From Chthonomonas sp. UBA1950 (GTDB lineage Bacteria; Armatimonadota; Fimbriimonadia; Fimbriimonadales; Fimbriimonadaceae), in assembly GCA_002336105.1 (NCBI GenBank), contig DDEQ01000016.1:1-12502 (forward strand): a stretch of 12,502 bases of DNA, in the 5' to 3' direction. Each line of letters begins with the position of its first letter. Positions within the stretch are counted from its first letter, which is position 1. Below the pieces are notes generated by a model. That model was given only the letters and a program-made list of their open reading frames with translations. It made no database searches and was not told where the DNA came from. Both the position numbers and the translations under genes were made by a program. Below, piece by piece: positions 5,418 through 12,502 of the stretch.

Positions 5418-6499
5418 ACACAAACCGTCGCCTTCCTGTGGTGACCCTTATTTTGATCGCCGCGAACATTATCGCGGCGTTCGCGATGCTGTTCAGCCCA
5501 GACGTACAGCTAGAGTTCGGATTTCGACCTTCGAATCCTAGCCTTTGGAACGCGCTCACGAGCCTGTTTCTGCACGCCAACGTTCTCCATCTGCTTGGGA
5601 ATATGGTGTTTCTTGCCGCTGTTGGTGCTGCAGTCGAACTTGCGACTGGCTCCATCAGGTTCGCCTCGGTTTACTTCGTTTCTGGGCTTGTCGGCGTGGC
5701 AACTCATGCCGTTCTATCACACGGCAGCGCAACGCCTTACGTTGGCGCAAGCGGTTGTATCGCAGGATGTGCTGCCTACTACAGCGTGCGATACACTTCG
5801 ATGCGCGTTCCAATCGCGCCGAAAGTGGCGCTATCCGTCGCGGCAATCACTGGCGTCTGGGTTGTTCTTCAGATCGTCGGAGCTTTTGTCTCGATTGGAC
5901 AGGCGGCTGGAACTGCTTTTTGGGCACACCTAGGGGGATTTGCGGCGGGAGCTCTGTTATCGCTCGTCTTTCGAACCCCTGATTTGGGACATATCAAGCT
6001 GGGTCACGAAGTCCTCGAAAAGATGAATGAGCGCGGCCCAGTAGCTCTCGTTGAGGCGGCAAAACGTCATTTGCTAACACACCCAAATGACCCGAAGGCT
6101 TTAGGGGATCTGGCCAAAGCCTACGCCCTTCTCGACGACAAAACTGCGGAAGTCGACACCTTGATCAAACTGTTTGAAAATGGTGCAGAAGAGGATCAGC
6201 CTGGATTCCTAGCTCGCTTGGTTGAGCTCGGTGCAGCAAGCCGACTCTCTAGTCATCGCCGAATAGGGCTCGCAGAAAAGTATCGAGGAACTCACCCTTC
6301 CGTAGCGCGCATACTGTTGAAGAGCGTGATTGAAGGATCAGCCAACGATACTCAGCGTCCGGAAGCAATGTTGTCGCTTATCGGGCTAGAAAGAGAGTCG
6401 CAGCCAGAGTTGGCAAAGGCGCTTTTGGATGAACTCATCCAAAGCTATCCCCTTCACCCATGCGTCGAGTTGGCAAGGAAGCGTGGATGGGCAAGCTAA
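5414..6499 (+). CDS. Rhomboid-family intramembrane serine protease with C-terminal helical repeats
   Basis: This encodes 361 aa. The GTG start at 5414 overlaps the yebC stop as GTGA, so translation is probably coupled. About six membrane helices fill residues ~8-187. The rhomboid signatures are all present: HANVLHLLGN (54-63; His54, His59, Asn63) in TM2, GASG with catalytic Ser113, and AHLGG with catalytic His172. It should cleave membrane proteins within or near their transmembrane helices; the substrate is unknown. Residues ~205-361 form a soluble tail of paired helices (for example HPNDPKALGDLAKAYALLDD at 223-242), resembling TPR-like repeats that could recruit partners. The last 13 bases overlap the next gene. 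No key catalytic residue is missing, so an inactive pseudoprotease is unlikely. Confidence 0.93.
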   Translation: MNTNRRLPVVTLILIAANIIAAFAMLFSPDVQLEFGFRPSNPSLWNALTSLFLHANVLHLLGNMVFLAAVGAAVELATGSIRFASVYFVSGLVGVATHAVLSHGSATPYVGASGCIAGCAAYYSVRYTSMRVPIAPKVALSVAAITGVWVVLQIVGAFVSIGQAAGTAFWAHLGGFAAGALLSLVFRTPDLGHIKLGHEVLEKMNERGPVALVEAAKRHLLTHPNDPKALGDLAKAYALLDDKTAEVDTLIKLFENGAEEDQPGFLARLVELGAASRLSSHRRIGLAEKYRGTHPSVARILLKSVIEGSANDTQRPEAMLSLIGLERESQPELAKALLDELIQSYPLHPCVELARKRGWAS

Positions 6500-7140
6500 A
6501 AGCAAAGTGGCGTGAGAAGCGTCCAGAAATCATTAGCGGAGGTCTGTACCGATTTGTCCGCACGTTGATTTCGTCCGTTCGAATCACCGAAGTCAACAAG
6601 CCAGAAAGCTTCGATAAGTCGATTTGCTGTGGTTGGCACGGCAAGTCCGTGATGTTCGCTTTCCGCCATAAGAACAAAGGCTTTTACGTACTGATCAGCC
6701 AGTCACGCGATGGCGACATTCAGAACGAAATTTTCACTCGACTTGGATATAAAACCATTCGTGGAAGCACAGCACGCGATGGAGCAAGAGCGGCTGTCGA
6801 GGCGATCAAGGTGTTGCGAAAGGGCGGCACGATGGCGATGACCCCCGACGGACCACGCGGACCTTCTGGAATCGTCCAGGGCGGAGTCATGACAATGGCT
6901 CAAAAGTCGGGAGCTGCTCTCGTCCCCGTCGGATTGTCTGCCCGACCGAGGTGGATCATTCCGACTTGGGACAACTACATGATTCCCTATCCTGGTGCGA
7001 AGGGCATCATCGTTTACGGCGAGCCCATCTTCGTCCCGAAAGAGGCGACCGAAGAAGAGGTCGAAGTCATTCGGCTGCAGCTTCAAGATGCTATCAACTT
7101 GGTCGAAGCGGAAGCCGACAAACTCATGGGCTATAAGTAG
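6487..7140 (+). CDS. DUF374-type lysophospholipid acyltransferase-like protein
   Basis: This encodes 217 aa from the ATG at 6487, chosen because AAGGAA at 6475-6480 is well spaced; an in-frame ATG at 6460 would add nine residues and deepen the overlap with the rhomboid gene. Family markers are CCGWHGK (48-53, His51 the likely catalytic base), ISQSRDGD (70-77), the IRGSTARDGA block (91-100), and TPDGPRGP (119-126). This order matches the DUF374/LPLAT group of the glycerolipid and lipid A acyltransferase superfamily, which transfers acyl chains to lipid acceptors at the inner membrane. The acceptor is unknown here, and a role in outer-membrane lipid synthesis is inference. It has no signal peptide; residues ~14-31 are only mildly hydrophobic. 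It is the third gene of the yebC run. Confidence 0.9.
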   Translation: MGKLKAKWREKRPEIISGGLYRFVRTLISSVRITEVNKPESFDKSICCGWHGKSVMFAFRHKNKGFYVLISQSRDGDIQNEIFTRLGYKTIRGSTARDGARAAVEAIKVLRKGGTMAMTPDGPRGPSGIVQGGVMTMAQKSGAALVPVGLSARPRWIIPTWDNYMIPYPGAKGIIVYGEPIFVPKEATEEEVEVIRLQLQDAINLVEAEADKLMGYK

Positions 7141-7173
7141 CGAAGTCATGAACGGCTCGGGTAACACCGACGC

Positions 7174-8484
7174 ATGTCAGCGACTGACCCGCTCTCTCTT
7201 CCACTTCGCCCAACGACGGGCGATAGCACCTGGTTTATGGACGCACGATTTGGGATGTTTATCCATTGGGGCCTATACGCCTTGCCTGCCCGGCATGAGT
7301 GGGTTAAGCATCGCGAGAAAATGACGAACGAGCAGTATCAGAAGTATTTCGACCACTTCGATCCTGATCTCTACGATCCAAAAGAATGGGCCAGGGCGGC
7401 AAAACAAGCTGGAATGAAGTATTTCGTGATCACAACGAAGCATCACGACGGATTCTGCCTTTGGGACAGCGACCTGACCGATTACAAAGCCACCAACACT
7501 CCTTATGGCAAAGACCTGATCGCGCCGATGGTCGATGCGTTTCGAGCCGAAGGTATTCGAATTGGTTTCTACCATTCAATCATCGACTGGCATCATCCCG
7601 ATTTCGTGATCGATGACATGCACGCGCTTCGGCATCATCCTGATCGCGAAAAGCTGAATGAAGGTCGCGATCAGAAAAAATACGCCGCCTACTTACGCGG
7701 CCAAGTGCGAGAACTACTAACTCGATACGGTCAAATCGAGATTATTTGGTTCGACTTCAGTTATCCGAATTCGCTTGGCTGGACGAACGATTTTGGACAA
7801 CCTTTTGCTGGGAAAGGGCATGAAGATTGGGAGAGCGAGGAACTGGTGAAAATGATTCGCGAGCTCCAACCAAACATCCTCATCGACGACCGTCTTGACA
7901 TCTCGGATATTCCCGAAGGTTGGGATTTTACGACTCCGGAACAGGTTCAACCCGACGGATGGAGCATCAAGAACGGGCAACGTGTGGTGTGGGAAGCGTG
8001 CCAGACTTTCAGCGGTTCATGGGGTTATTTCCGCGATGAATACAGTTGGAAATCCGTCGATCAACTGATTCGGATGCTGGTTGACAACGTCGCAAACGGT
8101 GGCAATCTCTTGCTCAACGTCGGACCGACCGCTCGTGGAGAGTTTGATGCTCGGGCGCTTGAGTGCCTCGCAGGGATCGGGGAGTGGATGAAGCGGCACT
8201 CTCGCTCTATCTATGGTTGTTCGATGGCTCCAACCGACCTGGGCAAACCGCTCGATTGCCGCGTGACCTACAACGAAGCCCTTCAGAGAGCTTATGTTCA
8301 TGTCTTTGCCTGGCCGTTCGAAACCTTGGTGCTTCCTGGGTGGGCAGGAAAAGTTGAATATGCCCAATTACTCAACGATGCCTCAGAGGTACGGTTCACG
8401 ACCAACGAGAACAACGTGAGTCTTCAGTTACCGGTGAGAAAGCCTAACGTAGCAGTTCCTGTAGTGGAAATCTATTTGAAATAA
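7174..8484 (+). CDS. Glycoside hydrolase family 29 alpha-L-fucosidase
   Basis: This encodes 436 aa, about normal for the catalytic domain alone. GH29 landmarks appear in order: WFMDARFGMFIHWGLYALPA (20-39), TTKHHDGFCLWDS (87-99), IGFYHSIIDWHHP (130-142), IEIIWFDFSYP (188-198) with Asp194 as the expected nucleophile, DDRLD (238-242), TPEQ (254-257, Glu256 a candidate acid/base), and WEACQTFSGSWGY (273-285). It removes alpha-L-fucose from glycans. There is no signal peptide, so it probably acts in the cytoplasm on imported fucosylated oligosaccharides. The C-terminal ~90 residues form a small beta domain. The ATG at 7174 lacks a clear ribosome binding site. It follows the acyltransferase by 33 bases on the same strand, so it may share the transcript, but has no functional link to it. 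It converges with the next gene, with only six bases between stops. Confidence 0.95.
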   Translation: MSATDPLSLPLRPTTGDSTWFMDARFGMFIHWGLYALPARHEWVKHREKMTNEQYQKYFDHFDPDLYDPKEWARAAKQAGMKYFVITTKHHDGFCLWDSDLTDYKATNTPYGKDLIAPMVDAFRAEGIRIGFYHSIIDWHHPDFVIDDMHALRHHPDREKLNEGRDQKKYAAYLRGQVRELLTRYGQIEIIWFDFSYPNSLGWTNDFGQPFAGKGHEDWESEELVKMIRELQPNILIDDRLDISDIPEGWDFTTPEQVQPDGWSIKNGQRVVWEACQTFSGSWGYFRDEYSWKSVDQLIRMLVDNVANGGNLLLNVGPTARGEFDARALECLAGIGEWMKRHSRSIYGCSMAPTDLGKPLDCRVTYNEALQRAYVHVFAWPFETLVLPGWAGKVEYAQLLNDASEVRFTTNENNVSLQLPVRKPNVAVPVVEIYLK

Positions 8485-8490
8485 GAGAGC

Positions 8491-9132
8491 TTATGAGGCG
8501 TCGTGGATTCGTTCTGCGACCCCACAAGCTTCGATGAAGACTGACTCAACGTCTACTTTCTCAATAGTGCCCGCAAAAGAACGAACAAGACAGTTACCGT
8601 TTCGAACCCAGATTTCGGGACGGCCGGCGTGAGTTGGGAACTCCATGACCTTGGAAGGAAGGTCATGAAACTCGATCATCGAAACGATCCAAGAATCACC
8701 ACGCGGGCTCGTCATTTCAAAGACAGTGAACGTCTCAAGTTCGGCGTGAAACGTGAATGATCGCCCCCCGCGCAGACTAGTCACCTCCCTTGCGATCGTC
8801 GCACTCTGTATTTTTCCTACAAAACTATAGGGAAGCACACCGCGATAATCCCACCCGCGCAAACCTGCCAATTCCTCAAGGCGAGACTCAAGAGCGGTTT
8901 CTCGTCGCGCGGATCGAGACAAACGATTTGGAGAAGACAAACGCGAGATCAATGAAACCGTGAGCCATGCGATCGATCCTAAGAAGAATATTCCTGCGAT
9001 ACTCGACCAAACGATGACAACAAAACCAATCTCAGCAAGAGGCACCTGCCCTGAATAGAAAATGACGCCAATGCTCAGCGCAAGGATCAGAAACGCTGTG
9101 ATCCCGCTCGCTAATCGCTTCTCCTTATTCAT
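8491..9132 (-). CDS. Hypothetical two-TM membrane protein
   Basis: This encodes 213 aa from the ATG at 9130-9132. The frame stays open upstream to a GTG at 9222, but those 30 residues do not look like protein and lack a ribosome binding site. For the ATG, AAGAG sits directly adjacent, so the start is not certain. A short basic N-terminus (MNKEKR) leads to two hydrophobic helices (~9-28 and ~33-62), then an Arg-rich stretch (63-78) and a soluble domain of ~135 residues, probably cytoplasmic by the positive-inside rule. That domain has LRGWDYRGVLPYSF, a strand-rich middle (SFTFHAELETFTVFEM) and a C-terminal VDVESVFIEACGVAERI helix. The arrangement resembles small proteins that carry a DUF3137-like domain after two helices, but I cannot assign it. 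It stands alone, convergent with the fucosidase and divergent from lpdA. Confidence 0.75.
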   Translation of the reverse strand: MNKEKRLASGITAFLILALSIGVIFYSGQVPLAEIGFVVIVWSSIAGIFFLGSIAWLTVSLISRLSSPNRLSRSARRETALESRLEELAGLRGWDYRGVLPYSFVGKIQSATIAREVTSLRGGRSFTFHAELETFTVFEMTSPRGDSWIVSMIEFHDLPSKVMEFPTHAGRPEIWVRNGNCLVRSFAGTIEKVDVESVFIEACGVAERIHDAS

Positions 9133-9253
9133 CTCTTGAAAAGCCCCCTGGCAGCCTTGTCCACAAACCAATATAACCCAATTCACCGCGATATGGGGTC
9201 GTAGATACAGTAAACGGTACACTTATCGATAATCAAGAGCGGATTAGTCACGA

Positions 9254-10792
9254 ATGGAAAAGCCAACCAACGCCGCAACACCCATGAACGGCCCTGCCAC
9301 AGTCGCAGCGGCCCCGATCGAGGCGATCATCGAGGCTATTCAGGCAATACCGACTCCCGAGGAGAAAGAGCAAAAAATGGCAGACGGAAACTTTGATGCA
9401 GATATCGTCGTAATTGGCGCAGGTCCTGGCGGATATGTGGCGGCGATTCGTGCGGCTCAACTTGGCGCAAAGGTCATCTGCGTTGAAAAGCAGTACCTCG
9501 GCGGCACATGTCTGAACTGGGGTTGTATCCCAAGCAAGGCCCTCATCGCTTCAGCCGAGCGTCTTCATCACGTCAAAACAGCCGATAAGCTGGGCATCAT
9601 CGTCAAAGGTGAAGTTTCAGTCGATTTCCCTGCGGTTATGAACCGAAAAGAGAAAATCGTCCAAACGCTTCGAGGAGGCGTCGGAGCCCTTTTCAAGAAG
9701 AACGGCATCAAGCACGTTGAAGGTTTCGCTAAGTTCATTGACGCCCACACCATCGAGGTGGAGAAGGACGGAGCAAAGCAGATCATCAAAGCTAAGAACT
9801 TCGTTTTGGCTATGGGATCAAGCGTCATTCATCTTCCGATCAAGGGACTCGAAGGCGGCCGAGAGCAAAACGTTTGGACGAGCGACGATGCAGTTACCGC
9901 ACCGTTCGTTCCCAAGAAAATGGTCATTCTCGGCGGCGGTGCCGTCGGTTGCGAATTCGGTTTTGTTTTCAATCAACTCGGCTCTGAAGTCACCCTAATT
10001 GAGATGCAGAACCAACTCTTGCCTGTCATGGATGCCGACCTTGGCGTTGAGCTTGGCAAGGTTCTCGGACGACAGGGCATCAAGGTCAAGACCGGCGCTA
10101 CGATTGACCGAGTCGAGAGAAACGGCGAAGGCTGGAAAGTCTACATGAAGAAGGGTGCTGAGGAAGAGGTCATCGAAACCGACGTGATCCTACTTGGCGT
10201 TGGTCGAAAGGCGAATATCGAAGGCATGAACCTTGAGAAGATCGGCGTTAAGCTTCATAAGCGAGGCGTTGAAGTCGTGGACGATTCGCTACAAACGCAC
10301 GTTCCGAGCATCTACGCCATCGGAGACGTTACAGGCAGAATCCAGCTTGCACACGTTGCCTCACACGAAGGAATTGTTGCCGTTACGAACATCATCAAGA
10401 AGGAAAGCAAGAAGGTCGATTATAAGGTCGTCCCGAACTGCGTTTACACTTCGCCAGAGGTTTCATCGGTTGGTCTAACCGAAGCCGAAGCCAAGGAAAA
10501 GGGGTACGACGTCAAGGTCGGAAAGTTTGCTTTCAGACCTCTTGGTAAAGCGATGGCAACCGGCGAGCAAGATGGTTTCGTCAAGGTCATTGCCGATGCT
10601 AAGTACGGCGAAGTCTTAGGCGTTCACATGATCGGTGCGCACGTTACCGACATGATTCACGAAGGCGCCGTCGCCCTGAAGTTGGAAGCGACTGTCGATT
10701 ACATGGTTGACACAATTCACGCCCACCCAACAATGTCCGAAGCCGTCCTCGAAGCATTCGAAGATGTCGAAGGTCACGCTATCCACAAGTAA
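9254..10792 (+). CDS. lpdA: Dihydrolipoyl dehydrogenase (E3) with N-terminal extension
   Basis: This encodes 512 aa. It reoxidises dihydrolipoamide in 2-oxoacid dehydrogenase or glycine cleavage complexes, passing electrons through FAD to NAD+. The FAD fingerprint GAGPGG is at 55-60, the redox pair Cys86/Cys91 lies in GGTCLNWGCIPSK, the NAD-binding GGGAVGCEF is at 227-235, YAIGD is at 354-358, and the dimer-interface dyad His491/Glu496 lies in HPTMSE. All functional residues are present. Unusually, ~41 residues precede the normal start: rich in Ala, Pro and Glu and likely helical, but too short to be a lipoyl domain. Their codon use looks coding. The alternative is the ATG at 9377 (MADGNFDAD), with AAAGAG close upstream, giving the standard length. 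The gene stands alone with its own terminator and no E1/E2 genes nearby. A 10-base palindrome TTATCGATAA (9223-9232) precedes it. Confidence 0.95.
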   Translation: MEKPTNAATPMNGPATVAAAPIEAIIEAIQAIPTPEEKEQKMADGNFDADIVVIGAGPGGYVAAIRAAQLGAKVICVEKQYLGGTCLNWGCIPSKALIASAERLHHVKTADKLGIIVKGEVSVDFPAVMNRKEKIVQTLRGGVGALFKKNGIKHVEGFAKFIDAHTIEVEKDGAKQIIKAKNFVLAMGSSVIHLPIKGLEGGREQNVWTSDDAVTAPFVPKKMVILGGGAVGCEFGFVFNQLGSEVTLIEMQNQLLPVMDADLGVELGKVLGRQGIKVKTGATIDRVERNGEGWKVYMKKGAEEEVIETDVILLGVGRKANIEGMNLEKIGVKLHKRGVEVVDDSLQTHVPSIYAIGDVTGRIQLAHVASHEGIVAVTNIIKKESKKVDYKVVPNCVYTSPEVSSVGLTEAEAKEKGYDVKVGKFAFRPLGKAMATGEQDGFVKVIADAKYGEVLGVHMIGAHVTDMIHEGAVALKLEATVDYMVDTIHAHPTMSEAVLEAFEDVEGHAIHK

Positions 10793-10813
10793 GCCTTTGG
10801 CTAGCTAATTCTT

Positions 10814-10858
10814 AAGAGCACAGAGCGAACATGTCGTTCTGTGCTCTTTGATTTGTTG
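10814..10858 (+). terminator. Rho-independent terminator of lpdA
   Basis: AAGAGCACAGAGCGA (10814-10828) pairs with TCGTTCTGTGCTCTT (10834-10848) around a 5-base loop ACATG: 15 bp with one G-T pair. A T-rich but interrupted tail (TGATTTGTTG) follows. It lies 21 bases past the lpdA stop and separates it from aroF. Confidence 0.85.
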
Positions 10859-10899
10859 AACCCTCTACCGCGTATCTGTTTGCTCGGTAGACTTTGAGC

Positions 10900-11928
10900 A
10901 TGATCATCGTCATGAAGGTCGGTTCGACCTCTGCCCAAGTGGATGCCGTTGCGTTAGCCATCAAAAACCACGGTGTCGATCCGCTCGTTCTTCCTGGCGA
11001 GGACCGCGTTGCGATTGGTATTCCTGCCACCCTCAACAGCGACCAGCGTGAAGCTATCGAAGGCGAATTGGCCGCCATGGAAGGGGTCAGTAAAGTGACT
11101 CAAACCAGCCACCCCTACAAGCTGGCATCGCGCGAGTTTCATCCGACCGACACGGTGGTTGATGTCAAGGGAGTTCGTATCGGACTGGGAACCTTCACGG
11201 TCATGGCCGGACCGTGTTCCATCGAATCTTATGAGCAGTTCAGCGAAGCTGCAGCCTGCGTAAAAAGGGCTGGTGCCCCCGTTCTTCGTGGCGGTGCGTT
11301 TAAGCCGAGAACGTCTCCGTATGCTTTCCAGGGTCTTGCAGAAGAAGGTCTCAAGATCATGAAAGCGGTTGGCGACGAAACTGGACTCGTCACGATCAGT
11401 GAAGTCATGAGCCCAGAACGGGTGTCCTTGGTTGCTAGCTACGTTGACATCCTACAAATCGGCGCCCGCTCCATGCAGAACTTCCCGTTGCTCATCGAGG
11501 CAGGCAAAAGCATGAAGCCAGTCTTCTTGAAGCGAGGCCCATCGGCCTCGATTGACGAGTTTCTACTGGCAGCCGAATACGTCATGTCTCAAGGCAACCT
11601 TAATGTCATCCTTTGCGAGCGAGGGATCGTTGCCCTCGACAAAGCATACACGCGCAATACCCTCGACCTTGCCGCCATTCCGGTGTTGAAGGAGTACAGT
11701 CACTTGCCAATTGCTGCTGACCCCTCTCACGGCACCGGTGTCGCACGCTACGTAACTCCGATGGCAAAAGCAGCCCTTGCCGCAGGTGCCGACAGTCTTA
11801 TGGTGGAAATGCACCCCAACCCTAAGAAGGCCTTGAGCGATGGATCACAAGCACTCACTCCAGCAAACTTCGAACGATTAATGTTTGAACTTCGTAGCCT
11901 AGCTGCATCACTTGGCGTGCGAATGTGA
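10900..11928 (+). CDS. aroF: 3-deoxy-7-phosphoheptulonate synthase, type I-beta (DAHP synthase)
   Basis: This encodes 342 aa and catalyses the first step of the shikimate pathway: phosphoenolpyruvate plus erythrose 4-phosphate gives DAHP. Residues 1-~75 form the ferredoxin-like N-terminal domain (starting MIIVMKVGSTSAQVD), which in enzymes such as that of Thermotoga maritima mediates feedback inhibition by aromatic amino acids; inhibition here is inferred from that architecture. The barrel carries GPCSIES (104-110), RGGAFKPRTSPYAFQG (130-145), GARSMQNF (188-195), KRG (211-213) and DPSHGTG (274-280). Metal ligands Cys106, His277, Glu303 and Asp314 are all in place. ATG at 10900 matches the family start; a TTG two codons earlier (10894) is possible but unlikely. 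No strong ribosome binding site is seen. It follows the lpdA terminator, so it is its own unit. Confidence 0.96.
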   Translation: MIIVMKVGSTSAQVDAVALAIKNHGVDPLVLPGEDRVAIGIPATLNSDQREAIEGELAAMEGVSKVTQTSHPYKLASREFHPTDTVVDVKGVRIGLGTFTVMAGPCSIESYEQFSEAAACVKRAGAPVLRGGAFKPRTSPYAFQGLAEEGLKIMKAVGDETGLVTISEVMSPERVSLVASYVDILQIGARSMQNFPLLIEAGKSMKPVFLKRGPSASIDEFLLAAEYVMSQGNLNVILCERGIVALDKAYTRNTLDLAAIPVLKEYSHLPIAADPSHGTGVARYVTPMAKAALAAGADSLMVEMHPNPKKALSDGSQALTPANFERLMFELRSLAASLGVRM

Positions 11929-11961
11929 TGACCTTTTGAGTCATGATCTAGTAGTAATCTC

Positions 11962-11976
11962 TGGACAAGAGGTCCA
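11962..11976 (+). promoter_or_regulatory. Short hairpin presenting the osmC-family ribosome binding site
   Basis: TGGAC (11962-11966) and GTCCA (11972-11976) can form a 5-bp stem whose loop and closing base hold AAGAGG (11967-11972), the only Shine-Dalgarno candidate for the ATG at 11983 (10-base spacing). Such a small stem is only marginally stable, so any effect on translation is speculative. Confidence 0.25.
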
Positions 11977-11982
11977 ATTAAA

Positions 11983-12396
11983 ATGATTAGAACAGCAAAT
12001 GCAGTTTGGAATGGCAGTTTGAAGGACGGAGACGGCAAGTTCAGCGTTGGCAGTGGCGCATTTGTCGATCAGAAGTTCAGCTTTAAGACTCGATTTGAAA
12101 GCGAACCAGGCACTAACCCCGAAGAGTTGATCGCCGCCGCTCATGCCGCATGTTTCAGCATGGCGTTTGGTGCGCAGATGGGCGAAAGAGGCATTGTTCC
12201 TGAAAGCGTTGCCACTAAGTCGGACATCACGTTCGAAAACCTTGCCCTCACCAAGAGCGCACTCACAACCGTTGTGACCGCACCAGGTGCTGATAAAGCT
12301 AAAATCGAAGAAGCCGCAGCCGCAGCGAAAGCTGGTTGCCCAATCTCAAAGGTTTTGAACCTTGAGATCACTCTCGATTTGACCATCAACGTCTAA
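11983..12396 (+). CDS. OsmC/Ohr-family peroxidase
   Basis: This encodes 137 aa, the normal family size. Conserved Cys57 lies in EELIAAAHAACFSMAF (47-62) and Cys119 in KAGCPISKVL (116-125), with Arg37 and the nearby Glu as in the family's active site. OsmC/Ohr proteins are homodimeric thiol peroxidases that reduce organic hydroperoxides in the cytoplasm, and some are recycled by lipoylated proteins plus dihydrolipoyl dehydrogenase. The GCP-I-S-K form of the second motif is closer to OsmC (YciT/OsmC subgroup) than to classical Ohr, but I would not separate them further. The gene lies two genes after lpdA, suggestive but across two separate transcription units. It has its own terminator downstream. 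Confidence 0.93.
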   Translation: MIRTANAVWNGSLKDGDGKFSVGSGAFVDQKFSFKTRFESEPGTNPEELIAAAHAACFSMAFGAQMGERGIVPESVATKSDITFENLALTKSALTTVVTAPGADKAKIEEAAAAAKAGCPISKVLNLEITLDLTINV

Positions 12397-12407
12397 TCAA
12401 CTCTTTG

Positions 12408-12470
12408 AACGGTCTGATCCGTGGGTAACACAATCATTGTTCGCCCATGAATCCGACCGTTTTCATTTGC
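12408..12470 (+). terminator. Long terminator-like hairpin after the OsmC-family gene
   Basis: AACGGTC (12408-12414) pairs with GACCGTT (12455-12461), followed immediately by TTTCATTTGC. Inside, GTGGG (12421-12425) and CCCAT (12444-12448) pair, and ACAA/TTGT closes a 3-base loop, giving an interrupted stem of about 54 bases. It lies 12 bases past the stop. Termination is the likeliest job, though the stem is longer and more bulged than usual. Confidence 0.65.
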
Positions 12471-12502
12471 GTTCCGTTACAAAGTGAATCGGGCAATCTC
12501 AG

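Noticed and set aside
5545..5982. 145-residue plus-strand frame inside the rhomboid gene
   Set aside because: Arg/Cys/Trp-rich product typical of an out-of-frame reading of membrane-helix codons; the rhomboid frame carries all catalytic motifs.
9133..9222. Upstream extension of the two-TM hypothetical protein to a GTG start
   Set aside because: Thirty residues without protein-like pattern and no ribosome binding site; the ATG at 9130-9132 begins directly with a basic n-region and a membrane helix.
1..12502. CRISPR array, IS element or integrase
   Set aside because: No regularly spaced repeats, no terminal inverted repeats flanking a transposase, and no recombinase motifs in any plausible coding frame.

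Overview
The window looks like bacterial chromosome with one accessory patch at its left end. Housekeeping genes (yebC, lpdA, aroF, a YebC-rhomboid-acyltransferase run) sit beside polysaccharide-degrading glycosidases (GH3 with a PA14 insert, GH29) and Rhs debris. This mix, the moderate G+C and the rhomboid with a helical-repeat tail would suit an Armatimonadota (Fimbriimonadia-like) or Planctomycete-like soil or freshwater bacterium. That placement is an inference from gene content only; no 16S rRNA or other decisive marker is present.

Region 1 (1-2070) is accessory and visibly more A+T-rich than the rest. It starts inside the C-terminal end of an Rhs polymorphic toxin (1-485). An overlapping small gene (476-1003) follows, which I read as its immunity gene: it encodes two ungapped copies of a ~50-residue beta-rich unit and carries an A5G8 homopolymer run. 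A strong hairpin closes this pair. Two further small genes follow (1156-1635, an immunity-like hypothetical; 1649-1864, a 71-aa hypothetical). Then comes a gene-free stretch that holds, on the minus strand, a T-arm plus 3' acceptor strand resembling the 3' half of a tRNA. That could be an attachment-site scar marking the edge of the island.

Region 2 (2071-4602, minus strand) is a single exported GH3 beta-glucosidase-type enzyme with a PA14 domain in the usual position, ending in a clear Rho-independent terminator.

Region 3 (4603-8484, plus strand) diverges from it over a 71-base regulatory gap. It runs yebC, rhomboid protease with C-terminal helical repeats, DUF374-type acyltransferase and GH29 alpha-L-fucosidase. 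The first three are overlapped and certainly look co-transcribed; the fucosidase follows after 33 bases.

Region 4 (8491-12502) holds a convergent two-TM hypothetical on the minus strand, then lpdA (dihydrolipoyl dehydrogenase with an unusual Ala/Pro-rich N-terminal extension) with a strong terminator, aroF (type I-beta DAHP synthase with its N-terminal ferredoxin-like domain), and an OsmC/Ohr-family peroxidase followed by a long terminator hairpin. The last ~40 bases contain nothing I can assign.

No CRISPR array, complete IS element, integrase or rRNA is visible.
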